From a virus: DNA of 30,469 nucleotides. The notes beneath the pieces were generated by a model. The model was not told the DNA's origin. It was given only the letters and a program-made list of their open reading frames with translations, and made no database searches. Shown here in pieces: positions 22,896-29,759 of the stretch (positions within the stretch are counted from its first letter, which is position 1; the number at the start of each line of letters is the position of its first letter). A program made the translations under genes and the position numbers. Location of the stretch: IMG/VR virus record IMGVR_UViG_3300017946_000060, positions 1 to 30,469 of that record; one strand, written 5' to 3'.

Positions 22896-22968
22896 CACAA
22901 ACCGAAAATATGAAGATGAAACATGAAATAATCATGTAAATCAATTACATAAGTGTTTTAGAGCAAAC
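22885..22968. repeat. 18-bp direct repeats around a small hairpin in an intergenic gap
   Basis: AAGTGTTTTAGCACAAAC (22885-22902) recurs as AAGTGTTTTAGAGCAAAC (22951-22968), 16 of 18 identical, 66 bp apart. The first copy overlaps the stop codon of the AlpA-like gene. Between them is ATGTAA-ATCAA-TTACAT, a small hairpin. It could be an operator pair for the genes downstream. Confidence 0.55.
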
Positions 22969-22983
22969 TACAGATAATTAGGT

Positions 22984-23217
22984 ATGATTATACATATGGA
23001 CACAATAGAAAAAGCAACTACAGAAAAAACAACTATAGAAAAAGTATTCTACAGCAATACCACTAAATTGATGTATGAAAGCGCAATGAAGTTTCATTCT
23101 ACTGGAAAAATGACTGATGATGAATTTAAAAAGTATGAAATATTGTGTTGTAGACCAAACAAACTTGAAAACTGTAGTTCCGCAGAAGGAAACAATTCAA
23201 ATGAGCAAAAAAATTAA
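22984..23217 (+). CDS. Small unknown protein
   Basis: 77 residues from ATG 22984 (ATG 22996 is an alternative; neither has a clear ribosome-binding site). Thr/Glu/Lys-rich start, then a helical part YSNTTKLMYESAMKFHSTGK followed by DDEFKKYEILCC, which loosely resembles the N-terminal part of small antitoxin-type regulators. It overlaps the next gene by 17 bases. Confidence 0.45.
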   Translation: MIIHMDTIEKATTEKTTIEKVFYSNTTKLMYESAMKFHSTGKMTDDEFKKYEILCCRPNKLENCSSAEGNNSNEQKN

Positions 23218-23377
23218 ATTTGAAGTAACATCAGGAAATATTTTCCATGACCTTGGGTTTGCTAATCCTGAGGAAGAAATGAGAATATGCCAGGAAAAAT
23301 ATAATTTATTTGTCAAACAAAAAAAGAACAGAAGAAGTAAGAGTGCTGGCACCAATTCATCTGTGGAAGAAAAGTAA
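23201..23377 (+). CDS. Short HigA-like antitoxin N-terminal segment (HTH missing)
   Basis: 58 residues from ATG 23201 with AAGGA about ten bases upstream; a longer in-frame ORF begins upstream at 23117 but lacks such a site. FEVTSGNIFHDLGFANPEEE is the start of XRE-type antitoxins of the HigA2 group, where it precedes the helix-turn-helix. Here the HTH is absent and a basic tail (KQKKNRRSKSAG) follows, so it is a truncated or domain-swapped version. No toxin lies next to it. Confidence 0.55.
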   Translation: MSKKIKFEVTSGNIFHDLGFANPEEEMRICQEKYNLFVKQKKNRRSKSAGTNSSVEEK

Positions 23378-23715
23378 TGCCCAACGATAACATGCCCAAC
23401 AAAAGAAAATTTAGCGTAGTGAAACCTGTTGATCTATCATCATTAGTAAATGAGGTATGCGAACACTTGCAAGAAAAACTTCCTGAACTAGTAATACTTC
23501 GTAGATCGGATGACAGAACAGAAGCGCTGAGAGCCGTTAGACTAATCGCTGAAATCATATACACAATCAAAGAGATGAAGTCAGGTAATATTGTAGCAAA
23601 TATTGATTCATTGAAAAACAGATATAAATGTTGTACATCTAAGGATATTGCTGAATTAATATTCCAAGCATACGCACAAAATGCGATAGATGAAGGGTGG
23701 TCCGATGAAAAATGA
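23377..23715 (+). CDS. Unknown protein (112 residues)
   Basis: The start ATG overlaps the previous stop (TAATG) and has GGAAG upstream. A basic lead is followed by a helical protein (LSSLVNEVCEHLQEKLPELV; DRTEALRAVRLIAEIIYTIKEM; SKDIAELIFQAYAQNAIDEG). The spacing of hydrophobic residues is that of a compact helical bundle. It overlaps the following start by 11 bases. No family recognised. Confidence 0.55.
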   Translation: MPNDNMPNKRKFSVVKPVDLSSLVNEVCEHLQEKLPELVILRRSDDRTEALRAVRLIAEIIYTIKEMKSGNIVANIDSLKNRYKCCTSKDIAELIFQAYAQNAIDEGWSDEK

Positions 23716-23935
23716 TGAAAAATCTAAAATAAATTTTGACAAAGTAATAGGAACAGCAAATACCGGAATGAGCACTGAGGATATCATGAGTTTTTTCAGA
23801 AATTCTCCATTAATGGATAGAATAGACCTAGATACTGCAAGAGTGCCAGCATGTGAAATGAGAGAAATTGATACATTTCATGCTCCTCTCAGTAAAATAC
23901 CAATAAATGTCAACAATGAAGAAAACAAAGAATAA
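23705..23935 (+). CDS. Small acidic unknown protein
   Basis: 76 residues from ATG 23705, preferred over 23690 because AAGGGTGG lies about seven bases before it. Asp/Glu/Asn-rich, no cysteine pair or catalytic motif, probably partly disordered. Overlaps both neighbours in a chain of coupled small genes. Confidence 0.5.
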   Translation: MKNDEKSKINFDKVIGTANTGMSTEDIMSFFRNSPLMDRIDLDTARVPACEMREIDTFHAPLSKIPINVNNEENKE

Positions 23936-24119
23936 ACATACCAAATCACATCAACCTTCAGACACCATAGCAAGACATTACTACAATCTTGGAATGTCAG
24001 ATGATGGAAGTTTGCAAGATATCATCGCAGAACTATTAGAGAGAGGTCATCCTGTGGAACAGATAATGCAGTGGACTGACATATCAGAAAGTGAGATAAT
24101 TAGCCAAGAAAGTACATAG
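23907..24119 (+). CDS. Small unknown protein, last gene of the plus-strand block
   Basis: 70 residues from ATG 23907. A basic N-terminus is followed by DTIARHYYNLGMSDDGSLQD and LLERGHPVEQIMQWTDIS, suggesting two helices of HTH type ('G.s...I...tgis...I'). It ends at the start of the iteron-like repeats. Confidence 0.5.
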   Translation: MSTMKKTKNKHTKSHQPSDTIARHYYNLGMSDDGSLQDIIAELLERGHPVEQIMQWTDISESEIISQEST

Positions 24120-24175
24120 TCAAATACAGGACAGAATAGTCAAATACAAGACAGACAGTCAAATGCAGGACAGAT
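24118..24175. repeat. Three iteron-like direct repeats
   Basis: AGTCAAATACAGGACAGAAT (24118-24137), then 19-bp versions at 24138-24156 and 24157-24175 (AGTCAAATACAAGACAGAC and AGTCAAATGCAGGACAGAT). Near-helical spacing (19-20 bp) between a plus- and a minus-strand gene is what plasmid replication or operator iterons look like. Confidence 0.65.
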
Positions 24176-24254
24176 AGATTCAGTCCTTCATGCTGTGAAT
24201 CTTAGTAGGAAGGAAAACAAAAAACAATGCTTCCTAGCTAGATAGATTCAGTCC
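24172..24254. repeat. 15-bp direct repeat flanking a hairpin
   Basis: AGATAGATTCAGTCC occurs exactly at 24172-24186 and 24240-24254. Between the copies, AGGAAG (about 24207) and CTTCCT (about 24230) can pair. The first copy runs on from the third iteron. Confidence 0.6.
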
Positions 24255-24280
24255 ATGTAGCGGACGTACTGCAAATAAAT

Positions 24281-24583
24281 TTATTTCTTCATAGAAAGCA
24301 TTAATGCCTTCTCAAAATCCGAATCTAAATATTTCTTTGGAATAGTTCTAGGACTGAACGCTATCATTTCATTGTTTACACTATTTTGCAGAGATTTTCC
24401 AGCATGTTTTTTGTAGTTATCTGCCCAGATATCTAGATCATGCCTATCAAATGCTATTCCTTGGATTCCAATGGGAATGCAAATTAATGAAGGGCGTACA
24501 AGTGAGTTAAACCGATTGCGATCCATTCCTAGATAATGAGGAGCATCTTTTAGTCGGATAAATCTTGGGGGAATTGTGTTCAA
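24281..24583 (-). CDS. AlpA-like helix-turn-helix regulator
   Basis: 100 residues starting at TTG 24583, which has AGGA about nine bases upstream; no upstream in-frame ATG exists. RFIRLKDAPHYLGMDRNRFN then PIGIQGIAFDRHDLDIWAD is the MerR/AlpA-type HTH plus wing common in prophage and integrative-element regulators, where 'G.qgIaFDr.DLD.Wad.y' is highly conserved. The C-terminal 45 residues are variable. It faces the iteron-like repeats and could control them or nearby promoters. Confidence 0.75.
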   Translation of the reverse strand: MNTIPPRFIRLKDAPHYLGMDRNRFNSLVRPSLICIPIGIQGIAFDRHDLDIWADNYKKHAGKSLQNSVNNEMIAFSPRTIPKKYLDSDFEKALMLSMKK

Positions 24584-25250
24584 GTTACTACATCCTGCGG
24601 TCTACAGACGGAGTTATAGAAGAAAAATAGCGCGTCAATTAGTAAACAAACAGCCAAGAAAAATGAACAATTGGCACGCTACATTGGCATAGTACATTAA
24701 GGATAGATGGCAATCAATGTGAATGTATTTACTTATTTAAATAACTATCATGAGAGGCACATACATGCTGGCACAACAATCCTTGGGCAGGAGGGCATTA
24801 ACAGCAAGAACAAATAGTGTCGACACTGTCGCGACTATTGTCTTGATCAGAACTAATAATATTTTCGTTCAACTACGGGCATCTGAGAGCGTTTAATTGG
24901 CATTAGGCAGGAACGGCTAGTATCCTACGTTATTTTTGAGAACTTGTCAGAATTAACTCTATAGACGGCTAAAATGGCTGAGTACTGATGGGGAAGATGT
25001 GCTAGCGATGTTAGCATGCCGGAAATTTCGGAAAGGTTAGTATAATTAATATTATTTATTTAAATAACTACCTATGTGAACCATGAATTGCATTAAGCTG
25101 GATGTGGAGTATGGATAGAAAATACGCAGCGCAAAACTCGGGGGTCACTTAGTAACTTTGCTACCTATGCGAACAGTCAGTTTCCTGAGAAAATGATTGA
25201 GGATAGGTACAAATTGTACACCCCCTTTCAATTGTTTGAATGATTGTTTA
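24584..25250. other. 667-bp non-coding region with repeated palindromes and hairpins
   Basis: No ORF is supported on either strand. It holds two exact copies of a 15-bp palindromic box (listed separately), a hairpin AATAGT...ACTATT (about 24817-24841) with inner pairing, a hairpin TGCTA-7-TAGCA near 25000-25016, and CCGGAAATTTCGG (25019-25031). It could be a replication origin, a recombination site or a structured-RNA locus. Confidence 0.55.
24733..25070. repeat. Two copies of a palindromic 15-bp box, 323 bp apart
   Basis: TTATTTAAATAACTA at 24733-24747 and 25056-25070, identical. The first 12 bases are a perfect palindrome. A partial third copy, TTATTTAAA, overlaps the region just before the vapD start (25547-25555). 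Confidence 0.75.
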
Positions 25251-25535
25251 TCAGCCTTTGACTATATCTGTGATATCTGACCAATCCTCTACTTTGAAAG
25301 CTCTGATATCTCTTACTGAGAGTTTAAACCAATCAATATTAGATAATCTATTAATAGCTTTGTTTAGTGTAGATAGCGGATTAGTATTATCTTTAGATAC
25401 ATACAAGCTGCCCTGCTTCCATTCAAACCCTAGAACTTCTAGTTCTCTTGACACTTCTGCATATGCACCGTTGTATGGTTCGCCGTAATGTTTCTTTAGA
25501 TCATCAATTTTTAGATCAAATGCTATTGCATACAT
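25251..25535 (-). CDS. vapD: VapD-family endoribonuclease
   Basis: 94 residues from ATG 25535; GGAG lies six bases upstream, and the family normally begins MYAIAFDL as here. Matching features are AIAFDL (catalytic-type Asp in the first strand), [30 protein letters not shown], and [15 protein letters not shown] near the end, in the usual order and length. VapD is a Cas2-like fold homodimer that cleaves RNA and in Haemophilus, Helicobacter and Legionella relatives is linked to plasmids and persistence. The coiled-coil gene upstream shares the same type of translation start; no classic VapX antitoxin is recognised. Confidence 0.88.
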   Translation of the reverse strand: MYAIAFDLKIDDLKKHYGEPYNGAYAEVSRELEVLGFEWKQGSLYVSKDNTNPLSTLNKAINRLSNIDWFKLSVRDIRAFKVEDWSDITDIVKG

Positions 25536-25580
25536 AGTCATCTCCATTATTTAAACGATTATTGTAGACGATAATCACAA

Positions 25581-25868
25581 TTAGCTAGCAAGATTGAGAT
25601 TACTTTTTAAAAGAAGTATCAATATACCGACAATCATTGAATAGAACATTTTGCGAAGATCTCCTTTTATATCTTTTATGTCTGCTTTGACATCTTTTAG
25701 ATCGTCTTTTACTCCCTGCACATCTTCTCTTACTCTATTCAAGTCTTCTTTTGTTGCTAGATGATCTAGTGCAGAATTTAACGCATTAGTCTGCGTTCGC
25801 GCTTCATTAACAGATATGCCACCTGCTGTTAGTTCTTCAAAGTATTTTAGTGTATTGATGTGTTCCAT
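25581..25868 (-). CDS. Coiled-coil protein with C-terminal membrane anchor (DUF1640/Bdr-like)
   Basis: 95 residues from ATG 25868 with GGAG six bases upstream. The head HINTLKYFEELTAGGISVNEA then LATKEDLNRV is typical of DUF1640-type proteins. Heptad repeats follow (VQGVKDDLKDVKADIKDIKGDL), then a single hydrophobic segment (MFYSMIVGILILLL, about 78-91). The topology predicts cytoplasmic coiled coil anchored in the inner membrane. It is co-directional with vapD, 45 bp upstream of its start, and could be its partner. A hairpin GATTAT...ATAATC (25557-25576) lies between them. Confidence 0.75.
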   Translation of the reverse strand: MEHINTLKYFEELTAGGISVNEARTQTNALNSALDHLATKEDLNRVREDVQGVKDDLKDVKADIKDIKGDLRKMFYSMIVGILILLLKSNLNLAS

Positions 25869-26127
25869 AATCATCTCCATTGTTGTTATTTATGCAGATA
25901 TTCTACACAAATAACATGCAAAATGACAGTCTCTCAAACGATCATCTATGAGACCGCGATCCATGAAACAAAAAACATATTGAAAATGACTGAAAACATC
26001 TCTCAAAACTATCTCTCAGAACTGTTGTCTCATATTAGCGACAATTTCACGAGTTGTGAGAAATATATTAATAGTTGGACAGCTACCAACAAATAATGAC
26101 TTCGCTAGACGCTTTTGTAGACACGAT

Positions 26128-26694
26128 CTATGTGTTACCTTCATCATTGTCAGCAACATTAACTGAATTATTATTGTCAGCTAGTCTTTGTTGCAAATCT
26201 TTGATGTCGTTAGCCATTGTCGTTACTTCTGCAATTTTCACACCACACACCAAAGAATCTGATAATTGCTTCAATTCATGCCCTGTGAGACCGCCTTGGG
26301 CGACTTCTTCCATCACCACATTGAATCTATCAGTATGAGTAAGAGCCTTCGCGATATTCTTGATTTTTAGCTTGCGTGTTGGGGTTTGTCCGAATCTGTT
26401 AATCATAACTGAGTTATAATACGCAAAATTGAAATTTGGTTGACTTGCCCCATTTTTCCCGTAATTTTCCCACCAAATTCTCGCTGCATTGGTAGCTTTG
26501 TCGTAAGCTGTATCAAATTCAGGATATTTGTTAACCCATTCGTAAAACACCGATTCACCGATATCAGCAGCAACTAAATAAGCTGTCAACGAATCGCCAT
26601 TACCGAACATCTCAAGTAACAATGGAATATGCACTTTAGGATCATATTTTTGCAAATGGTGTGCCAGAGGCGGCCTTTTTTTCATTTTTGACAC
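26128..26694 (-). CDS. Probable phage terminase small subunit
   Basis: 188 residues; the start is GTG 26694 (GAG five bases upstream) or ATG 26685. The N-terminal HTH region is HIPLLLEMFGNGDSLTAYLVAADIGESVFYEWVNKYPEFDTAYDKA (as two pieces, about 23-68), resembling small terminases that recognise the packaging site ('g.sl...aa.igIs..T.y.W..k.peF..a...a'). WWENYGKNG follows, then a helical oligomerisation part and an Asn/Asp-rich tail. The large subunit is not in the window. A plain transcriptional regulator is the alternative. Confidence 0.65.
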   Translation of the reverse strand: MSKMKKRPPLAHHLQKYDPKVHIPLLLEMFGNGDSLTAYLVAADIGESVFYEWVNKYPEFDTAYDKATNAARIWWENYGKNGASQPNFNFAYYNSVMINRFGQTPTRKLKIKNIAKALTHTDRFNVVMEEVAQGGLTGHELKQLSDSLVCGVKIAEVTTMANDIKDLQQRLADNNNSVNVADNDEGNT

Positions 26695-26876
26695 TTTTTC
26701 TCAACCCTTTAGTTAGTCGTCGCATTTAGTTTGATTACTAGTTAATCACTCTCCATAAAGAATAGTACAAAATTGATTTTTTTGCATGAAATTTTCCCGT
26801 TTCCCAATATTTATTTTTAATACTAATAAGTTATCTCACATACTACATACTCTAAAAAATATTCCAAAAATAGCTA

Positions 26877-26949
26877 TTGACAGCGATCTTGATTTATGTT
26901 TTACTGTAATCAATAACAACAAACACTGAAAAAAATAGGAGTAATCATC
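26877..26949 (+). promoter_or_regulatory. Possible promoter and leader of the three-gene plus-strand unit
   Basis: TTGACA at 26877-26882, a consensus -35, with a poor -10 (TTTACT or TACTGT) 17-19 bases on, in an AT-rich stretch of about 250 bp. AGGAG before the first ATG (26950) completes the unit, which ends at the terminator at 27521. Confidence 0.45.
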
Positions 26950-27054
26950 ATGACTAAACATTATCAAAACAATCTAATAGATTCAGCATTAATTTTTGCA
27001 TGCGTAATACTTACTACATGTGTAATGTTAGGCTTATATGCAGCACTTGTATAA
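26950..27054 (+). CDS. Small single-span membrane protein (34 residues)
   Basis: ATG 26950 follows AGGAG by nine bases. The product has a polar head (MTKHYQNNLID) and one membrane span (SALIFACVILTTCVMLGLYA). It heads three tiny genes each with an AGGAG site, ending at a strong terminator. Holin-, toxin- or regulator-like roles are all possible; none is shown. Confidence 0.55.
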   Translation: MTKHYQNNLIDSALIFACVILTTCVMLGLYAALV

Positions 27055-27083
27055 ATAAATCATCAACCAAAGGAGTAAACAAA

Positions 27084-27368
27084 ATGAACAAACCGAACTG
27101 GAACTACATAGAAGCAACAAAAACACGAGTTACACATTCTCTTTTAGTTGAATGTGTAGATCATCTATATGATTATCTATTGCATCTACATAGCTCAAAT
27201 CTTCCCGATACATCTCAAACAGAAGCTAGGCTAGATTACATCAAAGCCACAATAGCAGATCTTTGCGAAGAAACTGGCATTGTAGATATTTGCAAACAAA
27301 CTGAGCTTGCAGAGCTACAAAACTACAATGATTATTGCAAAACAAATAACATCACAACATCTAAATAA
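27084..27368 (+). CDS. Small unknown protein (94 residues)
   Basis: ATG 27084 with AGGAG eight bases upstream; the frame is open further up but the upstream part overlaps the small membrane gene and is ignored. Mostly helical (NYIEATKTRVTHSLLVECVD; EARLDYIKATIADLCEETGI) with five Cys and a Thr/Asn end. No family recognised. Middle gene of the unit. Confidence 0.6.
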   Translation: MNKPNWNYIEATKTRVTHSLLVECVDHLYDYLLHLHSSNLPDTSQTEARLDYIKATIADLCEETGIVDICKQTELAELQNYNDYCKTNNITTSK

Positions 27369-27385
27369 CCAAAGGAGTAAATACC

Positions 27386-27490
27386 ATGTACAAACATACA
27401 GTAACTAAGAAAGGACAAAAATATTATCATGTTGAAGGTAAGAACGAGCAAAAGAACACTAAAAAGATATATGCAGGAAGCAGACCTTAA
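27386..27490 (+). CDS. Tiny basic protein (34 residues)
   Basis: ATG 27386 has AAAGGAG eight bases upstream, the same leader style as the gene before. The product (MYKHTVTKKGQKYYHVEGKN, then a Lys-rich end) is short and strongly basic, and the stop is followed by a terminator. The leader supports it more than the sequence does. Confidence 0.5.
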   Translation: MYKHTVTKKGQKYYHVEGKNEQKNTKKIYAGSRP

Positions 27491-27520
27491 ACTTCTCCAA
27501 GATTAATTTCCCAACTAACT

Positions 27521-27548
27521 CGGGGGGATGTATTCCCCCGTTTGCTTT
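27521..27548 (+). terminator. Rho-independent terminator
   Basis: CGGGGG (27521-27526) pairs with CCCCCG (27535-27540) around an 8-base loop, followed by TTTGCTTT. It closes the 26950-27490 unit. Confidence 0.8.
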
Positions 27549-27579
27549 GCCTCACCGTCCTCTGTAAATGTAGTAGTTT

Positions 27580-27753
27580 TTATCCAATATATCCCCTATT
27601 TTTCCTACACAACGCTTCACATTTTCCATTGCCACCACCAAGACGGAATAATAGACAACAGCAACACATATAATCAGATGGATGTCCTTTCAGCATGTTA
27701 GATATATTTTCTTCTGTCGGATCCATCATTGCTTGCAATATTCTATGTTCCAT
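27580..27753 (-). CDS. Small cysteine-rich protein (57 residues)
   Basis: ATG 27753 overlaps the last codons of the upstream gene. The second half has four adjacent cysteines (DYMCCCCLLFRLGGGNGKC, then EALC), a possible metal-binding or redox knuckle. It is the final gene of the minus-strand array. Its start region HRILQ resembles that of the protein at 29004-29255, so it may be a distant paralogue. Confidence 0.55.
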   Translation of the reverse strand: MEHRILQAMMDPTEENISNMLKGHPSDYMCCCCLLFRLGGGNGKCEALCRKNRGYIG

Positions 27754-28003
27754 TAAAATGTTCGCTAAATATTTTGCTTATTTCTTCCTCACAGATATCA
27801 ACTATTCTTTTTTGCAAAGAAGAATAACGAGCAGCACAACGCGATTTTTCTTTGACCCAACTGTATAGCTGATCACGCATAAAACTATGATATTTATGCA
27901 ACGCTTGCCAAGTTGCTGTTTTTTTTCCCTCAAATTTTTCGACAAACTCCAAAATAAGTTCTAGGGGTTGTAGAATTGACTGTATATCACTGAGTTCATC
28001 CAT
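27743..28003 (-). CDS. Small unknown array protein (86 residues)
   Basis: ATG 28003 overlaps the upstream stop (TGATG). Helical and charged (LQPLELILEFVEKFEGKKTA; SSLQKRIVDICEEEISKIF). One of a run of similarly sized, coupled genes; no family recognised. Confidence 0.6.
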   Translation of the reverse strand: MDELSDIQSILQPLELILEFVEKFEGKKTATWQALHKYHSFMRDQLYSWVKEKSRCAARYSSLQKRIVDICEEEISKIFSEHFNGT

Positions 28004-28191
28004 CAATTTATCCTCTCATCTTTGAGCGTTCTATCCACTAAATCCATCAAATATATACTGTTTGTTGCGAGCAATATTCCTTCCTTGCAGATTTCTATGT
28101 TTTGTTCGCCCATGATACTGATCATGCTCCACCTAGCCCTCATCAATGCCTGTTGGCGAATAAACCTCAAATTTTGGTTATCGTCTGTCAT
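28003..28191 (-). CDS. Small unknown array protein (62 residues)
   Basis: I chose ATG 28191, which has AGAGG nine bases upstream and sits ten bases after the previous stop. An upstream in-frame ATG (28233) would overlap the previous gene. Helical, Met/Ile-rich (RQQALMRARWSMISIMGEQN; TNSIYLMDLVDRTLKDER). Confidence 0.55.
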   Translation of the reverse strand: MTDDNQNLRFIRQQALMRARWSMISIMGEQNIEICKEGILLATNSIYLMDLVDRTLKDERIN

Positions 28192-28201
28192 AATTACCTC
28201 T

Positions 28202-28444
28202 TTAGCTATCAATTGTTTTTCTCCATTTCTCATCCAACTGATATTCCACTAGCTTATTAATCAATTCTATTGCGTCTTTTGCACACAGTACATGTTTATG
28301 AAATTTATCTACATCGATCACTCCATCTATCAAATAATCACTATTTGTGATCATCTCATAGAGACTATTAGCTATAGTACCTCGCATTTTGTTTAACACT
28401 TTCACTTCGTCATCAATTATTTGTCTTTTTTTCCACTGACTCAT
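28202..28444 (-). CDS. Small unknown array protein (80 residues)
   Basis: ATG 28444 lies 7 bp after the upstream stop. A basic N-terminus (MSQWKKRQ), then helices (EVKVLNKMRGTIANSLYEMI; VLCAKDAIELINKLVEY). No family recognised; fits the array pattern. Confidence 0.6.
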   Translation of the reverse strand: MSQWKKRQIIDDEVKVLNKMRGTIANSLYEMITNSDYLIDGVIDVDKFHKHVLCAKDAIELINKLVEYQLDEKWRKTIDS

Positions 28445-28451
28445 TTAATTT

Positions 28452-28763
28452 CTATTCATCTAATTTTCTTTCTTTTTTCCAGCCCCGATAGAATGCAATT
28501 GATATTTTAGTAATATACTTAAATAAATTTTCTATAGTTACCACTACTTTTTCTTCCCCCTCCTCATTATTGTCATTTTCTAGTGATGTTTGTACATTTA
28601 AGAACAGTTCTGACAGCTGCGTATTAACTTTTTTTACAATATTTTTGGAATTTTCTTCTGTCACATCAGCATTTTCTATTAGTTCTAATTCATTTTCTAT
28701 TAGTTCTTCTGTTGTTTGCGTATATATCTTCCTTGCTAATATTTGCTTAATATCTTCTGTCAT
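28452..28763 (-). CDS. Small acidic array protein (103 residues)
   Basis: ATG 28763 overlaps the upstream stop (ATGA) and has GAGGAG about 12 bases before it. Very Glu-rich helices (TTEELIENELELIENADVTE; NDNNEEGEEKVVVTIENLF) and a basic end. Probable coiled coil. Confidence 0.6.
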   Translation of the reverse strand: MTEDIKQILARKIYTQTTEELIENELELIENADVTEENSKNIVKKVNTQLSELFLNVQTSLENDNNEEGEEKVVVTIENLFKYITKISIAFYRGWKKERKLDE

Positions 28764-29011
28764 TTTTTCACATACTCCTCTGCATAATATTTTTTGTTTT
28801 TCTGTAATAATTCCTGCATATCTCCGTCATATAACCAATCTGCTATTTTGCTAGCAAATTGTGAATCACGTTTAGTAATTATGCCAATGTTATTCTGCAT
28901 TTTTTCGGCATCTTTCCCTGAGTAATTATCATGAATCATAGTTTCAATGATTGTGCGTGATTCGTCAACGTGTTTGATTAATTTTTGTATTGTTTCGTCT
29001 CGATTATTCAT
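28760..29011 (-). CDS. Small unknown array protein (83 residues)
   Basis: ATG 29011 lies within the end of the upstream gene (8-base overlap) with AGGA about ten bases before it. Helical and charged (TIQKLIKHVDESRTIIETMI; ASKIADWLYDGDMQELLQKN). Confidence 0.6.
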   Translation of the reverse strand: MNNRDETIQKLIKHVDESRTIIETMIHDNYSGKDAEKMQNNIGIITKRDSQFASKIADWLYDGDMQELLQKNKKYYAEEYVKK

Positions 29012-29255
29012 GTGGTTTACATCCTGTTTCTACTAGTAATTTTTTTAGTTCTTCAAATTCTTTGTCCACATCGCAATTCATCACAGCTAGCAACTTTTCC
29101 AAATTCCAACTATCAACTGTTGAATATCTTCGCAAATATCCTTGAGAAGAATAAGTTAGTTTGTACAATTTTTGCATTGCTTTGATGACATATAGAAGTT
29201 CTGTGGTGATCTTTTTTTCTTGCAATATTCTATGTTGCATTTCAGCTATTTTCAT
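29004..29255 (-). CDS. Small unknown array protein (83 residues)
   Basis: ATG 29255, two bases after the previous stop. Contains EMQHRILQEKKITTELLYVI and a central Tyr/Ser segment (LTYSSQGYLRRYSTVDSWNL), then an acidic helix. The HRILQ motif recurs in the Cys-rich protein at the end of the array. Confidence 0.6.
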   Translation of the reverse strand: MKIAEMQHRILQEKKITTELLYVIKAMQKLYKLTYSSQGYLRRYSTVDSWNLEKLLAVMNCDVDKEFEELKKLLVETGCKPHE

Positions 29256-29257
29256 TT

Positions 29258-29503
29258 TTACAATTTCTCTGATTGATACTTTCGCAAAAACGTACGCAAC
29301 TTTTGTGTATCTTCATCATAATCTAATATTTTCTCAACATGTCTCATAAATGTCGGCATTGCAGCAACAAGATACTGAATACGATCTACAAATGTAACTA
29401 ACATATATATGTTTTGAGCATCTACAACAGCCTGTTGTTTTAGTAATTTGTTTTCTTCCTGCAACAACTCAACTTGTGACTTAATATTGCTAGCATTACT
29501 CAT
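29258..29503 (-). CDS. Small coiled-coil array protein (81 residues)
   Basis: ATG 29503 overlaps the upstream gene by eight bases. Coiled-coil start (SQVELLQEENKLLKQQAVVD), then a more hydrophobic helix (IYMLVTFVDRIQYLVAAM) and a charged end. Confidence 0.6.
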   Translation of the reverse strand: MSNASNIKSQVELLQEENKLLKQQAVVDAQNIYMLVTFVDRIQYLVAAMPTFMRHVEKILDYDEDTQKLRTFLRKYQSEKL

Positions 29504-29759
29504 GATTTATTCCATATTTCTTATCAAGTTTTTCTAGTAATTCAGAATTATTAACATCTACAAAATATTCTCTAATTTCATCGGCATAATGTAGCAAAAT
29601 ATCTTTCATTCTATCGCCACGAGACGCAGCATATCCTATAAAAGCTCCGTTCAACATGTTTGCTGTAGTATTAGCTCTACCTAGCCACTCCAACAATTGA
29701 ATTATTATTTTTTCATTTTCCGACAAGCTTGGATCATCCCACGAAATATATTTACTCAT
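29496..29759 (-). CDS. Small unknown array protein (87 residues)
   Basis: ATG 29759 overlaps the upstream gene by eight bases. Acidic; helices SENEKIIIQLLEWLGRANTT and KDILLHYADEIREYFVDVNN with a small-residue turn (MLNGAFIGYAASRGDR). No family recognised. Confidence 0.6.
   Translation of the reverse strand: MSKYISWDDPSLSENEKIIIQLLEWLGRANTTANMLNGAFIGYAASRGDRMKDILLHYADEIREYFVDVNNSELLEKLDKKYGINHE

Noticed and set aside
22593-24583. AlpA-like proteins as evidence of an integrated prophage with excisionase
   Set aside because: There is no integrase or att pair in the window, and such HTH proteins are equally common as plain regulators on plasmids.
24958-25045. Hammerhead-like core (CTGATG ... 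GAAA) in the non-coding region
   Set aside because: The core reads CTGATGG instead of CTGATGA, and the helices needed around it do not form.
24584-25250. Retron or CRISPR array in the non-coding region
   Set aside because: No reverse transcriptase or Cas gene is in the window, and the repeats are two copies 323 bp apart, not a regular array.
25860-26096. Plus-strand ORF, possibly starting at ATG 25923 (57 codons)
   Set aside because: No ribosome-binding site. The region contains repeated CTCTCARAAC-like motifs between two minus-strand genes, so it may be regulatory. Protein-like composition alone did not convince me.
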